A stretch of 64,000 nt of DNA from WHSW01 sp963821025. Lineage in GTDB: Bacteria; Actinomycetota; Thermoleophilia; Solirubrobacterales; 70-9. Shown one piece after another: positions 53,068 through 61,854 of this stretch. Location of the stretch: positions 310,001-374,000 of the forward strand of contig CAWGCG010000003.1 of assembly GCA_963821025.1 (NCBI GenBank), written 5' to 3'. A model generated the notes under the pieces. It saw only the letters and a list, made by a program, of their open reading frames with translations. It did no database searches and had not been told where the DNA came from. Numbering within the stretch: position 1 is the first letter of the stretch; each line of letters starts with the position of its first letter. The translations under genes and the position numbers were made by a program.

Positions 53068-53377
53068 CGCCTTAGTTTCGCCGGTTACGCGCGTTCGTGG
53101 GGACCGCCTGGACGTGATTGGACACTTTGGTTGAGGGCGAGTCTAGAACGTCGACTGCGGCTATATCTACCCGCTCTGCGCACTGCCCTGGGTGCCGCGG
53201 GCAGGGCTCCGGGATCACGCGCGTGAGCTGACGCCAGCCGGCGAAAGAAGGTCCTGGCGAACCGCCGGAGGTGGGTCCAGGGACTAGGCCAGGGTTCTCA
53301 CGGGCGCGATCGGCGCTTGATCGACCGATCCTTGCCGCAATCGCACGTTTCGGCGCCAACCTGACCGAGGAGGCAGC
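53068..53377. other. Intergenic region between lysyl oxidase and hydrolase genes
   Basis: 310 bases between divergent genes. No gene. A CACGCGCGTG palindrome lies near 53217. The plus-strand gene has a GAGGAGG ribosome site at its end. Confidence 0.5.
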
Positions 53378-54244
53378 ATGCCCACCATCACGACGACAGA
53401 TGGGATCGAGATCTTCTTCAAGGATTGGGGTTCGGGCCAACCGCTTGTGTTCAGCCATGGCTGGCCCCTTTCCAGTGACGACTGGGACACCCAGATGCTG
53501 TTTTTCCTTAAGCACGGCTACCGCGTGATCGCCCACGACCGACGTGGGCACGGACGCTCCACGCAGACCGGCGACGGTCACGACATGGACCACTACGCCG
53601 ACGACTTGGCAGCAGTGACCGCCCATCTCGATCTCGAGGATGCAATTCACGTCGGGCATTCCACCGGGGGCGGCGAGCTCGTGCGTTACATCGCCCGGCA
53701 CGGCGAGAGCCGTGTGGCGAGAGCGGTGCTGATCAGCGCCGTGCCGCCGCTGATGGTGCAGACCGAGACCAACCCAGACGGCCTGCCAAAGAGCACGTTC
53801 GACGACTTCCAGGTCCAACTCGCCGCGAACCGGTCTGAGTTCTACCGGTCCCTCGCATCCGGCCCCTTCTACGGCTACAACCGGGACGGCACCGAACCCT
53901 CGGAACCGATCATCCAGAACTGGTGGCGCCAGGGAATGATGGGCGGGGCGAAGGCACATTACGACGGCATCGTCGCGTTCTCGCAGACCGATTTCACCGA
54001 GGACCTCAAGACGATCACGGTGCCGGTACTTGTGATGCACGGCGACGACGACCAGATCGTTCCCTACGCCGATTCGGGACCGCTATCCGCCGAGCTTGTG
54101 CAGAACGGGACGCTGAAGACCTACAAGGGATTTCCCCACGGGATGCCTACCACGGAGGCGGACACGATCAACGCTGACCTGCTTGCTTTCCTGCAGTCTC
54201 ACCGAGTCGGACAGGAAGCCGATATGCAGGCTGTGACCGAGTAG
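53378..54244 (+). CDS. Alpha/beta hydrolase, haloperoxidase/arylesterase-like
   Basis: 288 residues from ATG 53378, with a GAGGAGG ribosome site. The cofactor-free haloperoxidase signature is intact: SHGWPLSSDDWDTQM, nucleophile in VGHSTGGGELVRYIARHG, acid in VMHGDDDQIVPYADSG and His in GFPHGMPTTEAD. The family performs perhydrolysis or ester hydrolysis; the substrate is unknown. It is the last gene before the 54489 repeat. Confidence 0.93.
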   Translation: MPTITTTDGIEIFFKDWGSGQPLVFSHGWPLSSDDWDTQMLFFLKHGYRVIAHDRRGHGRSTQTGDGHDMDHYADDLAAVTAHLDLEDAIHVGHSTGGGELVRYIARHGESRVARAVLISAVPPLMVQTETNPDGLPKSTFDDFQVQLAANRSEFYRSLASGPFYGYNRDGTEPSEPIIQNWWRQGMMGGAKAHYDGIVAFSQTDFTEDLKTITVPVLVMHGDDDQIVPYADSGPLSAELVQNGTLKTYKGFPHGMPTTEADTINADLLAFLQSHRVGQEADMQAVTE

Positions 54245-54369
54245 TAGATCGGCCGCTGCTTTCGCCGATAGGCGCACTCAGGCGTTCGCTTCCCCTCGCT
54301 GAGCGGCAGCCAGCGGCTTCGTTCGTCTCGCTCTTCAGCAGGCCCGCCGCGAACGGCCACTTCCGGGTT

Positions 54370-54488
54370 CCGGGGCAACAGAACGTCCAGAAATGTCCGC
54401 AAGTCGCGAGCAGGTGCCTACCCGCGAAACGGCCGATTAGCTGGCAAGACGCGACCAGCCGGAGCCCGCCGCACACCCGCGGAGCTAA
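54370..54488. other. att flank related to 38683-38798
   Basis: Aligned to the region before the second copy, it shares scattered blocks over about 115 bases (CAACA-AACGTCC-GAAA, CCGCAA, GATTAGC-like and GCCGCA). This is more than expected for unrelated DNA, but not a full repeat. It supports insertion by related elements. Confidence 0.6.
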
Positions 54489-54530
54489 TTGCCATGCAGA
54501 AGGTCGTAGGTTCGAATCCCATCAGCCGCT
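54489..54530 (+). repeat. attR-type copy of tRNA-Gly 3' end (one mismatch)
   Basis: 42 bases match 27865-27906 with one difference (A for G in the T stem). The 5' half of the tRNA is absent. It marks the right end of the island region. A terminator follows. Confidence 0.88.
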
Positions 54531-54533
54531 CTG

Positions 54534-54568
54534 CGAAAGAAGCCCCTGCTAGTCGGGGGGTTCTTTCG
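54534..54568 (+). terminator. Intrinsic terminator-like hairpin after the island end
   Basis: CGAAAGAA (54534-54541) pairs perfectly with TTCTTTCG (54561-54568), extended by GCCCC/GGGG inside. A typical T-run is missing but the stem itself is strong. It could be a transplanted tRNA terminator or one for the haloperoxidase gene. Confidence 0.65.
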
Positions 54569-54684
54569 TGACGCAAGGGCCGCTAGGCCGAACCTGTTCC
54601 CGCCCGGGTGCGAGGTCTTCGGCGGCAAATGACCCAGGAATCTGGGATGGGTCTGCCGGCGGTCACCGCATACACTGCGCTGCA

Positions 54685-55413
54685 ATGACCGTCGCTCGAC
54701 CCCCGGTCGTTCCCCAGGCCGAATGGGAGACGGCGCTGGCCTCTTTGGCCGAGCGCGAGGCGGCGGTCGCCGCCGCGATGCACGAGCTCGGCGCCGCCCG
54801 AAAGCGCATGCCGATGGTGCGAGTGGACCACGACTACCGCTTCGACGGGCCGGACGGAAGTCTGTCCCTGCTCGAGCTGTTCGACGGACGCAGTCAGCTC
54901 ATCCTGTACCGGTTTTTCTTCGAGGAAGGCGTCCAGGGCTGGCCGGACGCCGGCTGCGTTGGCTGTTCGTCCGTTGCCGACGGCATCCCCCAGCTCGGCC
55001 TCCTGCACTCCCGCGACATCACCTTCGCGATGGTCTCGCCGGCGCCACAGGAAAATTTGCGCGGCTACGCCGAGCGGATGGGTTGGACCGACATCCCCTG
55101 GTACACGATCTGCACCGAGGGCTTCTCCGCCGACTTCGGTGTCGACGAGTGGTTCGCCTTCAACGTCTTCCTTCGCGACGGTGATGACGTCTATCGCACC
55201 TACTTCCTTCAGAACGGACGGATGGTCCAGCAGATCGGCAGCATCTGGACGATGTTCAACCTCACGCCCTACGGTGGGCAGTCCGACGATGAGGACGCGC
55301 CCGAGGGCTGGCCGCAGGCGCCGGATTCATTCTGGTTTCGCCGTCACGACGAGTTCGACGAACCGCCGCCGTCGGCCAACGCTGGCGAGTCGTCCCCGAG
55401 ACGCGGGGCGTAG
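54685..55413 (+). CDS. DUF899 (thioredoxin-like) family protein
   Basis: 242 residues from ATG 54685. The DUF899 domain follows a thioredoxin-like layout: RVDHDYRFDGPDGSLSLLEL, FDGRSQLILYRFFFEEGVQG, then a Cys pair in DAGCVGCSSVAD. The family is thought redox-related but unproven. The longer frame from 54568 runs through the terminator and is rejected. A second DUF899 gene is at 62395. Confidence 0.88.
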   Translation: MTVARPPVVPQAEWETALASLAEREAAVAAAMHELGAARKRMPMVRVDHDYRFDGPDGSLSLLELFDGRSQLILYRFFFEEGVQGWPDAGCVGCSSVADGIPQLGLLHSRDITFAMVSPAPQENLRGYAERMGWTDIPWYTICTEGFSADFGVDEWFAFNVFLRDGDDVYRTYFLQNGRMVQQIGSIWTMFNLTPYGGQSDDEDAPEGWPQAPDSFWFRRHDEFDEPPPSANAGESSPRRGA

Positions 55414-55458
55414 GCTCGAAAAGGAGCCTGGCGACGAGCTCGCCCCGAGTGGGACTAG

Positions 55459-55476
55459 TAGCTCGGCTGGTAGCCG
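55459..55476 (+). repeat. tRNA D-arm-like repeat, first copy
   Basis: TAGCTCGGCTGGTAGCCG matches 55610-55627 in 17 of 18 positions. Both look like the D arm of a tRNA (TAGCTCAGCTGGTAG) but no full cloverleaf is found around either. Confidence 0.5.
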
Positions 55477-55609
55477 GCTCGTCGGCGCTCCGCTTGCCTA
55501 AGCGGCCTGACGGACTTTTCGCTCAGATCAGCCGCTCTTTTCTGGACCTTCGTCAGATCGCGACAGGCGTGATGTGGCCCCACCGAGCCCCGGTTCGGCG
55601 GGTGAGTGG

Positions 55610-55627
55610 TAGCTCAGCTGGTAGCCG
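55610..55627 (+). repeat. tRNA D-arm-like repeat, second copy
   Basis: Same motif as 55459, in the same direction, 151 bases apart. No acceptor or T arm follows. Possibly tRNA-derived scrap from an integration event. Confidence 0.5.
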
Positions 55628-55679
55628 AGCCGACTAGATCAGCATGGGCTTCACGAGCGCATGATGGTATTGCTGGGGC

Positions 55680-56213
55680 ATGGCGGGCAAGGCATCGGAG
55701 CGGTTTGTCTGGGCGGTCGACACTCTGGAGGTCCGCCCGGCTGACCGTCTGCTCGAGGTCGGCTGCGGCCACGGCGTCGCGGTCTCCCTGGTCTGCGAGA
55801 GGCTGACGACGGGAACGATCACCGCGATCGACCGCTCGCCAAAGATGATCGAGATGGCCACACGGAGGAACCGCGAGCACGTCGACGCGGGCCGGGCTGC
55901 GCTGGAGGCCATCGCGCTGGAGGACGCGGACCTCGGTGATCGGTGCTTCGACAAGGTCTTCGCCTTCAATGTTGCGCCCTTCTGGCAGCAGCCGGAGGCG
56001 GCGCTCGGTGCCGTTCGCGAGCACCTCGCCCGGGATGGGGCCGTCTACATCTTCTGGGACGCGCGCCACTCCGCGCCGGAGCGAGCGCGGGACCTGGGCA
56101 ACGAGCTGGCCGACCGGCTACGCGAGGGCGGATTCTCCCTCGACAGGGTGCTGGTCGAGGACCTGCGTCCGGTCCCCGCGGTCTGCGCGACGGGGCGGCC
56201 CCAGCGCGGATGA
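55680..56213 (+). CDS. Class I SAM-dependent methyltransferase
   Basis: 177 residues. SAM-binding motif I LLEVGCGHGVAVSLVCERL, then ITAIDRSPKMIEMATRRN (motif II), and a DKVFAFNVAPFWQQPEAAL segment that ends the core. It is short and lacks a clear substrate domain. Substrate unknown. Confidence 0.88.
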   Translation: MAGKASERFVWAVDTLEVRPADRLLEVGCGHGVAVSLVCERLTTGTITAIDRSPKMIEMATRRNREHVDAGRAALEAIALEDADLGDRCFDKVFAFNVAPFWQQPEAALGAVREHLARDGAVYIFWDARHSAPERARDLGNELADRLREGGFSLDRVLVEDLRPVPAVCATGRPQRG

Positions 56214-56305
56214 ACATGGACCGAAACACCGTGTCGCGTTCCCTGGCGAGCAGCAGCCCGCCACCACCAGTCCCGGGACGAGACGGCGCCCCGATACAGA
56301 CTTCG

Positions 56306-56593
56306 TCAGCCAGCTTGCGGATTACCGGCGTTGATCGCCCATTGGGCGGCGAAAGCCCGTTTGTATGCGGGCCGCGCTTCGCCGCGGGCAACATAGGCAG
56401 CCAGTTTCGGAAACTCGTCCAGAAGGCCCGAAGGTCTCAGCCTGAGCAGCACCGACACCATCATCAGGTCGCCCGCGCTGAACGCCCCATCGAGCCAGTC
56501 GTCGTCGCCCATGCGGGCAGAAAGTTGGACCAGTCGATCGCGAATGCGGTCTTTGACCAGAGGCAGGCGCTCTTCGGCCCAGGGCTTGTCAGC
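56306..56593 (-). pseudogene. Glutathione S-transferase C-terminal remnant
   Basis: About 95 residues like the C-terminal helical domain of GSTs (DDDWLDGAFSAGDLMMVSVL). The N-terminal thioredoxin domain is missing and no start with a ribosome site is seen. It is a truncated scrap on the minus strand, ending near the BBE-type gene. Confidence 0.7.
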
Positions 56594-56669
56594 AGAGCGG
56601 GCCCGCCCGAGGCGTCTACCCGTCGCTGCCGCTCCTCGCGCAAAGGAGCAGCAACTAGACGCCCGCGCG

Positions 56670-58049
56670 CTAAGGCCGGATGTTCTGGTTGAGCCGGAAG
56701 ACATTGTCCGGGTCCCATTCGCGCTTCAGCGCAACGAGCCGCTCGTACTTCGCATCGCCGTAGATCGTCCGCGCCAGTCCGTCCTCGACTTCGGCGACGT
56801 CGTTGACGTAGCGGCCGGCCGACCCGTACGGTGCAGCCTCAGCGAGCGCGTCCCGACCCCAGGCGCGGCAGGCTTCGTCCAGCTCCGGCTCATCCCACTG
56901 GATCTCTGCCGACGCCCAGTGCAGCCCTTCGCGCCCTGTGAAGGCGGTGTCCTCGTCGGGCACGGCGGCGATCGCCCCGCCACAGGACCAGACCGAGTAT
57001 CCACCGTTGGCCCCCTTTGGCATGCGGACGATGCGTTCAGTCCACGCGCTCACGACTTCGTCGGGCAGCGAGGACAGGAAGTTGCTGCGCATGGAAAATC
57101 GGTGGCCCCACGCGGTCGCATCGTCGTTCAGTCGCTGAGTGGTCAGATATGACTTCGCCTCGATTGAATCGGTGGCCGCGCCGGGACCGCCGCGCAGCGC
57201 GCCCAAGTCGCGCTCGGCGTCTGTGGGAGACCCGGAGTGAAGGACGGCGACGTAGGCGATCGGGCGTCCGGCGAGCTCCGGCGGGTAGTCCTCGGCCGGC
57301 AGTGCGAGCCCGATGCCGAAGGAGGCCCAGGCAGCATCAGGCCCGGTCAGGACGAGCTCGCGGTAACGCTCGGCCAAAGCCTCCGCCCGCTCAATCGGAT
57401 GCATGACCGCGCCATGCGTGACCGGGCCATCGAGCGGATGGAGCCCGAACTCGAATGCGGTCACGATCCCGAAGTTCGCGCCGGCCCCGCGCATGCCCCA
57501 AAAGAGCTCCGGATACTCGTCCTCGCTGGCACGGATGAGGCGGCCGTCGGCCGTGACCAGCTCCACGGCGAGGAGGTTGTCGATCGTTAGACCGAATCGA
57601 CGTTGCAGCCGGCCCATGCCGCCGCCGAGGGTCAGGCCCCCGACGCCAGTGTGGGAGACCACACCCACCGGGCAGACGAGACCATGTTGCTGTGCCGCGT
57701 CGTCGAGCTCAGCTAGCAGCGCGCCGCCACCCACGCGCGCGGTGCGCGCTTGCGCCTCGACTTGGGCGCCGCGCATCCGCGAGAGGTCGATGAGGACACC
57801 GTCGTCGCAGGTCGAGAGTCCAGGAATGCTGTGACCTCCGCAACGTACGGCGACGACGAGCTCGCGCTCGCGGGCGAAGCGGATCGCCGTCGAGACGTCG
57901 CTGGTGGTTGTCGGCCGAACGATCAGCGCCGGGCGGCGGTCGATCATGCCGTTCCAGACCACGCGGGCTTCGTCATAGCCGGGATCGCCCGGCCGCAAGA
58001 CCTCGCCGGCGAAGCCGTCGGGGAGCTTCATTGCTTCCCCAGGGCTCAT
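56670..58049 (-). CDS. FAD-linked oxidase with BBE domain
   Basis: 459 residues. The PCMH-type FAD domain (about 35-210) has VVAVRCGGHSIPGLSTCDD, where the His is the usual covalent FAD link, and CPVGVVSHTGVGGLTLGGGM with the likely second (Cys) link. The C-terminal berberine-bridge domain ends with KREWDPDNVFRLNQNIRP. It resembles 6-hydroxy-D-nicotine oxidase-like or sugar oxidases; substrate unclear. The start is the ATG at 58049; MKLPDGF is a later option. Confidence 0.92.
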   Translation of the reverse strand: MSPGEAMKLPDGFAGEVLRPGDPGYDEARVVWNGMIDRRPALIVRPTTTSDVSTAIRFARERELVVAVRCGGHSIPGLSTCDDGVLIDLSRMRGAQVEAQARTARVGGGALLAELDDAAQQHGLVCPVGVVSHTGVGGLTLGGGMGRLQRRFGLTIDNLLAVELVTADGRLIRASEDEYPELFWGMRGAGANFGIVTAFEFGLHPLDGPVTHGAVMHPIERAEALAERYRELVLTGPDAAWASFGIGLALPAEDYPPELAGRPIAYVAVLHSGSPTDAERDLGALRGGPGAATDSIEAKSYLTTQRLNDDATAWGHRFSMRSNFLSSLPDEVVSAWTERIVRMPKGANGGYSVWSCGGAIAAVPDEDTAFTGREGLHWASAEIQWDEPELDEACRAWGRDALAEAAPYGSAGRYVNDVAEVEDGLARTIYGDAKYERLVALKREWDPDNVFRLNQNIRP

Positions 58050-58297
58050 CGTCCCGAAGCTCCACAGGTTCCTTCGCGATCGCGGGCGCTGTAGCCCCGC
58101 AGCGCGCCGTCGAACGCGTAGTGGGGGCTCGCTGAGGATTTCGACCGCCCGGGTGCCCGCTCGTAGGGCCCATGGACATCATCGACGACCGCGTCGACCC
58201 AACCCTGGCCGTGGCCCATCGGCTCCTCGAGCCGGACGTTAGCGGCGGTCGCAAAGCCGTCGAGCGACAGGCTGATGTCCAAGATCGTCTGAATCAT
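58046..58297 (-). pseudogene. Truncated dihydrofolate-reductase-like (RibD C) gene
   Basis: 83 residues from ATG 58297. The first ~50 match the start of RibD-C/DHFR-like proteins (TILDISLSLDGFATAANVRL), then the frame diverges and stops early. The stop overlaps the next gene's start as ATGA. A complete family member lies at 58529 on the opposite strand. Confidence 0.65.
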
Positions 58298-58528
58298 CAG
58301 GTGTTCAGCTCCATGCTGGGTAGACCCGACCCCGGAGGCGAAATCATCGGTCATCGACTTCAGGATCGCTCTTGGACCCGCTGCTTGGAGCCAAACCCGG
58401 CGGAGCCTTGGTCTTCGCGCGAGCGGCGGTTCGGCTATGCATGGAGATCCGGCAAGCACTCCGATGAATATCGAGGGTTCGCCGGGTCATCACCGGTTGA
58501 CTGTCCCCTACACGAGGGAGGAATCCGG

Positions 58529-59095
58529 ATGCCGAAAGTGATCTACGCGATGGGCGGCGTCTCGGCCGACGGCTACATCGTCGGGCCGGACGGGAAGTTC
58601 GACTGGTCGGTGCCCGACGAGGAGCTCCACCGATTTCACAACGAGCAGACGCGCGCGCTCGCCGGCCACCTGCTGGGGCGTCGCCTGTACGAGACGATGG
58701 TCTACTGGGAGACGGCCGACAAGGATCCAGCCGCCAGCGACGTCGTGCGCGACTTTGCGCTGATCTGGCAGGCGCTGCCGAAGGTGGTGTTCTCGCGGAC
58801 GATGGACTCGGTCGAGGGAGCAAACACGACGCTCGCGTGTGACGACCTGCGCGCAGTGCTGAGCTCGCTCCAGGAGTCCGTGCGTGGAGACGTGGCGGTA
58901 GGAGGCGCCGACCTCGCTGCCGAGGCGGTCCGTCTGAATTTGATCGACGAGTACAAGCTGTTTGTCCATCCGGTCGCGGTCGGGGGCGGCATCCCGTTCT
59001 TCCCACGAGATCACCGTGTCGACCTTGAACTCGTCGAGACGCGCACGTTCAGCTCGCGCGTCGTGTACCTGAGATACCGCGCGGCCGGCCGATGA
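58529..59095 (+). CDS. Dihydrofolate reductase family protein (RibD C-terminal-like)
   Basis: 188 residues from ATG 58529, with GGGAGG upstream. The fold matches the RibD C-terminal/DHFR-like reductases: VIYAMGGVSADGYIVGPDGK, GHLLGRRLYETMVYWE, a GDVAVGGADLAAEAV nucleotide loop and LVETRTFSSRVVYLRYR. These use NADPH; the substrate is unknown. The longer upstream frame lacks conservation. Confidence 0.9.
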   Translation: MPKVIYAMGGVSADGYIVGPDGKFDWSVPDEELHRFHNEQTRALAGHLLGRRLYETMVYWETADKDPAASDVVRDFALIWQALPKVVFSRTMDSVEGANTTLACDDLRAVLSSLQESVRGDVAVGGADLAAEAVRLNLIDEYKLFVHPVAVGGGIPFFPRDHRVDLELVETRTFSSRVVYLRYRAAGR

Positions 59096-59356
59096 GTCTG
59101 CAGCGGGCGGCGCTGCCGCAATCGCGTCAGACCAGGAGCGTCACACCGCTGGGCTGGTGGGCGACCCCCGGCGGGCTCACCTGCTACCAGCCCGGTGCCC
59201 GCCGATGTCGCGAGAACTGGGAGCAGCGTCAACCGAGGCAGAGGGGCGCAGGGACTTCCACGCTCGACGGCGAGTACCAGCGCACGCTCGACAGCCCGCC
59301 GTACGCGGGACCGACCTCGGCAGACGGTGCGCGAGCCGCGAGATACTAGGCGCACC

Positions 59357-59755
59357 ATGTCGCAACAAAACGTGGAGATGCTGCACAAGGCGGTCGACGC
59401 CTATACGCGGGGCGACCTCGAGGCGTATCTGGAAACCGCCCACCCGAGCGTCGAGTGGTACCCCTTCACGGCGGAGGCGGAGGGAGGCGAGGCGTACCAC
59501 GGCCACGAGGGCATTCGCCGCTGGTGGTCGAACATGGAGAGCAATCTGGACGAATTCGAGGCGAGCATCAACGAGTGTCGGGACTTGGGCGACACGGTGA
59601 TCGCGTTCGGAAAGCTCCGGGGTCGGTTCAAGAGCGGGGTCGCCCTTGAACAGGAGATCGCGTGGGTTGCGCGATACCGAGACGGCCTGTTTGTCTGGGG
59701 TCGTGTTTTTCGCACCCGCGCCGAAGCCCTCGAAGCTGTGGGGTTGCGTGAGTAG
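59357..59755 (+). CDS. SnoaL-like/nuclear transport factor 2 fold protein
   Basis: 132 residues from ATG 59357. The small alpha+beta barrel of SnoaL-like proteins is recognisable from MSQQNVEMLHKAVDAYTRG, DLEAYLETAHPSVEWYPFTA and the C-terminal FRTRAEALEAVGLRE. Members bind or isomerise small hydrophobic compounds; no catalytic prediction. It stands between the DHFR-like and ALDH genes. Confidence 0.88.
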   Translation: MSQQNVEMLHKAVDAYTRGDLEAYLETAHPSVEWYPFTAEAEGGEAYHGHEGIRRWWSNMESNLDEFEASINECRDLGDTVIAFGKLRGRFKSGVALEQEIAWVARYRDGLFVWGRVFRTRAEALEAVGLRE

Positions 59756-59843
59756 CGGTGTTGCACGAGAAATCCGAATCGTCCGCGAGGAGCACATCGG
59801 CCCCGGTTGCATCGCCGGACGCGCGGTGGGAACCTGACAGCTG

Positions 59844-61445
59844 ATGCACGCCCGCGATCCCGAGACGACGGTGGCTGCGGGCGCGAAGACGGTCGCCGCG
59901 GGCGCTCTGCCCGAGAACGGGCCGCAGCCGACGTCGAGCTTCGAGGTGAGGTCTCCTGCGGATGGCTCCGTGGTCGCGTCGGTGCACGATCAGGGCGCCG
60001 AAGAGGTGCGCGCCGCCGTCGGGCGACTGCGGGGCAATCAGCCGGCGTGGGAGGCGCTCGGACCGACCGGCCGTGGCCGCTGGCTCGGGCGCCTGCGTGA
60101 CTGGCTGTTCGACAACGATGAGCGGGTCGCGGAGCTGCTTCAGCGGGAGACGGGAAAGCCGTGGCAGGAGGCCACCCTCGAAGTCCCCGCGGCGATCGAC
60201 TTGATCGAGTACTACCGAAAGCGCGCCCAGGAGTTCCTGGCCGACTCGCATCCGCGGCCGCACGGCCTTCTGACCGCGGGCAAGAAGCTCTCGATCGCCT
60301 ACCGGCCGTACCCGGTCGTGGGCGTCATCTGCCCCTGGAACAACCCTGTCCTGCTCGCCCTGGCCGATGGTGTGCCCGCGCTGTTGGCCGGCGCGGCGGT
60401 CGCTATCAAGCCGTCCGAGCTCACCCCGCTGACCACCCGCGAGATCGTGCGCGGCTGGCGGGAGGATGTGGGCGCTCCGGCAGTGCTCGAGTGCCTGACC
60501 GGCGCCGGAGGGACCGGTTCAGCGCTGGTGGAGGAGGCCGACTTCATCCAGTTCACCGGCTCTACGCGAACCGGCAGGGGGATCGCCCAGCGTGCGGCCG
60601 CACGGCTGGTGCCGTACAGCCTCGAGCTCGGCGGCAAGGACGCGATGATCGTGCTCGCCGACGCCGATCTGGAGCGGGCCGCGAACGCCGCGGTCTGGGG
60701 CGCCATGTTCAACAGCGGTCAGGCGTGCACCTCGGTAGAGCGCGTCTTCGTCGAGGAGCCCGTCCACGACGAGTTCGTCGAGCGCGTAACCGAGCGTGTC
60801 CGCGGCCTGCGCCAGCGCGCCGACCACCAGGGCTTCGGCGCCGACGTCGGGACGCTCTCCAGCGAAACCCAGCTCGCCATAGTCGAGCGACACGTATCCG
60901 AGGCGCTGGCGAAGGGGGCCCGCGCACTCGTCGGCGGCAAGCGCGCGGACCTGCCGGGCGCGTATTTCGAGCCCACCGTGCTCGTAGACGTCGAACAGTC
61001 GATGAGCTGCATGCGCGAGGAGACGTTTGGCCCGACGCTGCCGGTGATCAAGGTCGGTGACGTGGAGGAGGCGATCCGGCTCGCGAACGACTCGAGCTAC
61101 GGCCTGTCGGCCAGCATCTGGACGCGGGACCGTGCCCGAGGTGAGCGTCTCGCGCGGCGCCTGGAGGTGGGGGCGGTGAACGTGAACGACATGTTCACGA
61201 ACGTCTTCACGTTCCCGGTCCCTCAGGGCGGGTGGAAGGAATCCGGCGTCGGCTCACGGCTCGGTGGCGCAAACGGTATTCGCAAGTACTGCCGGCCGCA
61301 GGCGATCACCGCAACCCGGCTGACCCCCCGGTCGGAGCTGCTCTGGTACCCCTACACCGCCCGCAAGGGCAAGCTTGCCGTGCGTCTCACTCGCTTCCTG
61401 ATCGCACGTGACTGGGCCCGCCGCCTGGGTTGGCGCCGGCGCTGA
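59844..61445 (+). CDS. Aldehyde dehydrogenase family protein
   Basis: 533 residues. The ALDH motifs are intact: PWNNPVLLALADGVPALLAG (nucleotide domain), FTGSTRTGRGIAQ, catalytic Glu in SLELGGKDAMIVLADAD and Cys in NSGQACTSVERVFVEEPV. It oxidises an aldehyde to the acid with NAD(P)+. The last ~40 residues are basic and unusual for ALDH. It lies 40 bases before the ArsR operator but is probably separate from it. Confidence 0.92.
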   Translation: MHARDPETTVAAGAKTVAAGALPENGPQPTSSFEVRSPADGSVVASVHDQGAEEVRAAVGRLRGNQPAWEALGPTGRGRWLGRLRDWLFDNDERVAELLQRETGKPWQEATLEVPAAIDLIEYYRKRAQEFLADSHPRPHGLLTAGKKLSIAYRPYPVVGVICPWNNPVLLALADGVPALLAGAAVAIKPSELTPLTTREIVRGWREDVGAPAVLECLTGAGGTGSALVEEADFIQFTGSTRTGRGIAQRAAARLVPYSLELGGKDAMIVLADADLERAANAAVWGAMFNSGQACTSVERVFVEEPVHDEFVERVTERVRGLRQRADHQGFGADVGTLSSETQLAIVERHVSEALAKGARALVGGKRADLPGAYFEPTVLVDVEQSMSCMREETFGPTLPVIKVGDVEEAIRLANDSSYGLSASIWTRDRARGERLARRLEVGAVNVNDMFTNVFTFPVPQGGWKESGVGSRLGGANGIRKYCRPQAITATRLTPRSELLWYPYTARKGKLAVRLTRFLIARDWARRLGWRRR

Positions 61446-61474
61446 GCGGCGAGGGCGCGGGCCGTCTCGATAAG

Positions 61475-61494
61475 CTACAACCAGATGGTTGTAG
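61475..61494 (+). promoter_or_regulatory. ArsR operator palindrome covering the start codon
   Basis: CTACAACC-AGAT-GGTTGTAG, a perfect 8-base-arm inverted repeat. The ATG of the ArsR gene (61485) is inside it. GATAAG at 61469-61474 is a possible -10, which would start a nearly leaderless transcript and place the regulator directly over it. Confidence 0.7.
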
Positions 61495-61844
61495 ATGAGC
61501 TGACGGACGAGGTGGTCGACGAGCTGTTCGGTGCCCTGGCCGACCCGACCCGTCGCGACATCCTTCGCCGCTGCGCCACAGGCGAGCCCTCGGTTTCGCA
61601 GCTCGCTCGGGCTTACCCGATGAGCTTCGCGGCGGTGCAGAAGCACGTCGCCGTGATGGAGCGGGCCGGCCTGGTCATCAAGGAGCGCCGCGGGCGCGAG
61701 CAGCTCGTGCGTACGGATGCCGGCGCGGTCCGCCGCGCGCGGCAGGCCCTCGACGAGCTCGAGACGACCTGGCGCGGGCGAGTGGATCGAATGTCGGACC
61801 TGCTCGCCCAGGGCACCGAGCCAGAAGGTAAGACTCAACGATGA
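61485..61844 (+). CDS. ArsR/SmtB-family transcriptional regulator
   Basis: 119 residues. A winged helix (about 15-95) with LADPTRRDILRRCATGEPSV, then AVQKHVAVMERAGLVIKERR and a long C-terminal helix. It lacks the CxC metal motifs of classic ArsR, so it may sense an organic ligand or redox state. It begins the ArsR-SRPBCC-DUF899-DUF2182 operon and sits on its own operator. Confidence 0.9.
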   Translation: MVVDELTDEVVDELFGALADPTRRDILRRCATGEPSVSQLARAYPMSFAAVQKHVAVMERAGLVIKERRGREQLVRTDAGAVRRARQALDELETTWRGRVDRMSDLLAQGTEPEGKTQR

Positions 61845-61854
61845 GAGGAGCCTG

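Noticed and set aside
56306..56593. A functional GST gene
   Set aside because: The glutathione-binding N-terminal domain is missing and no plausible start exists.
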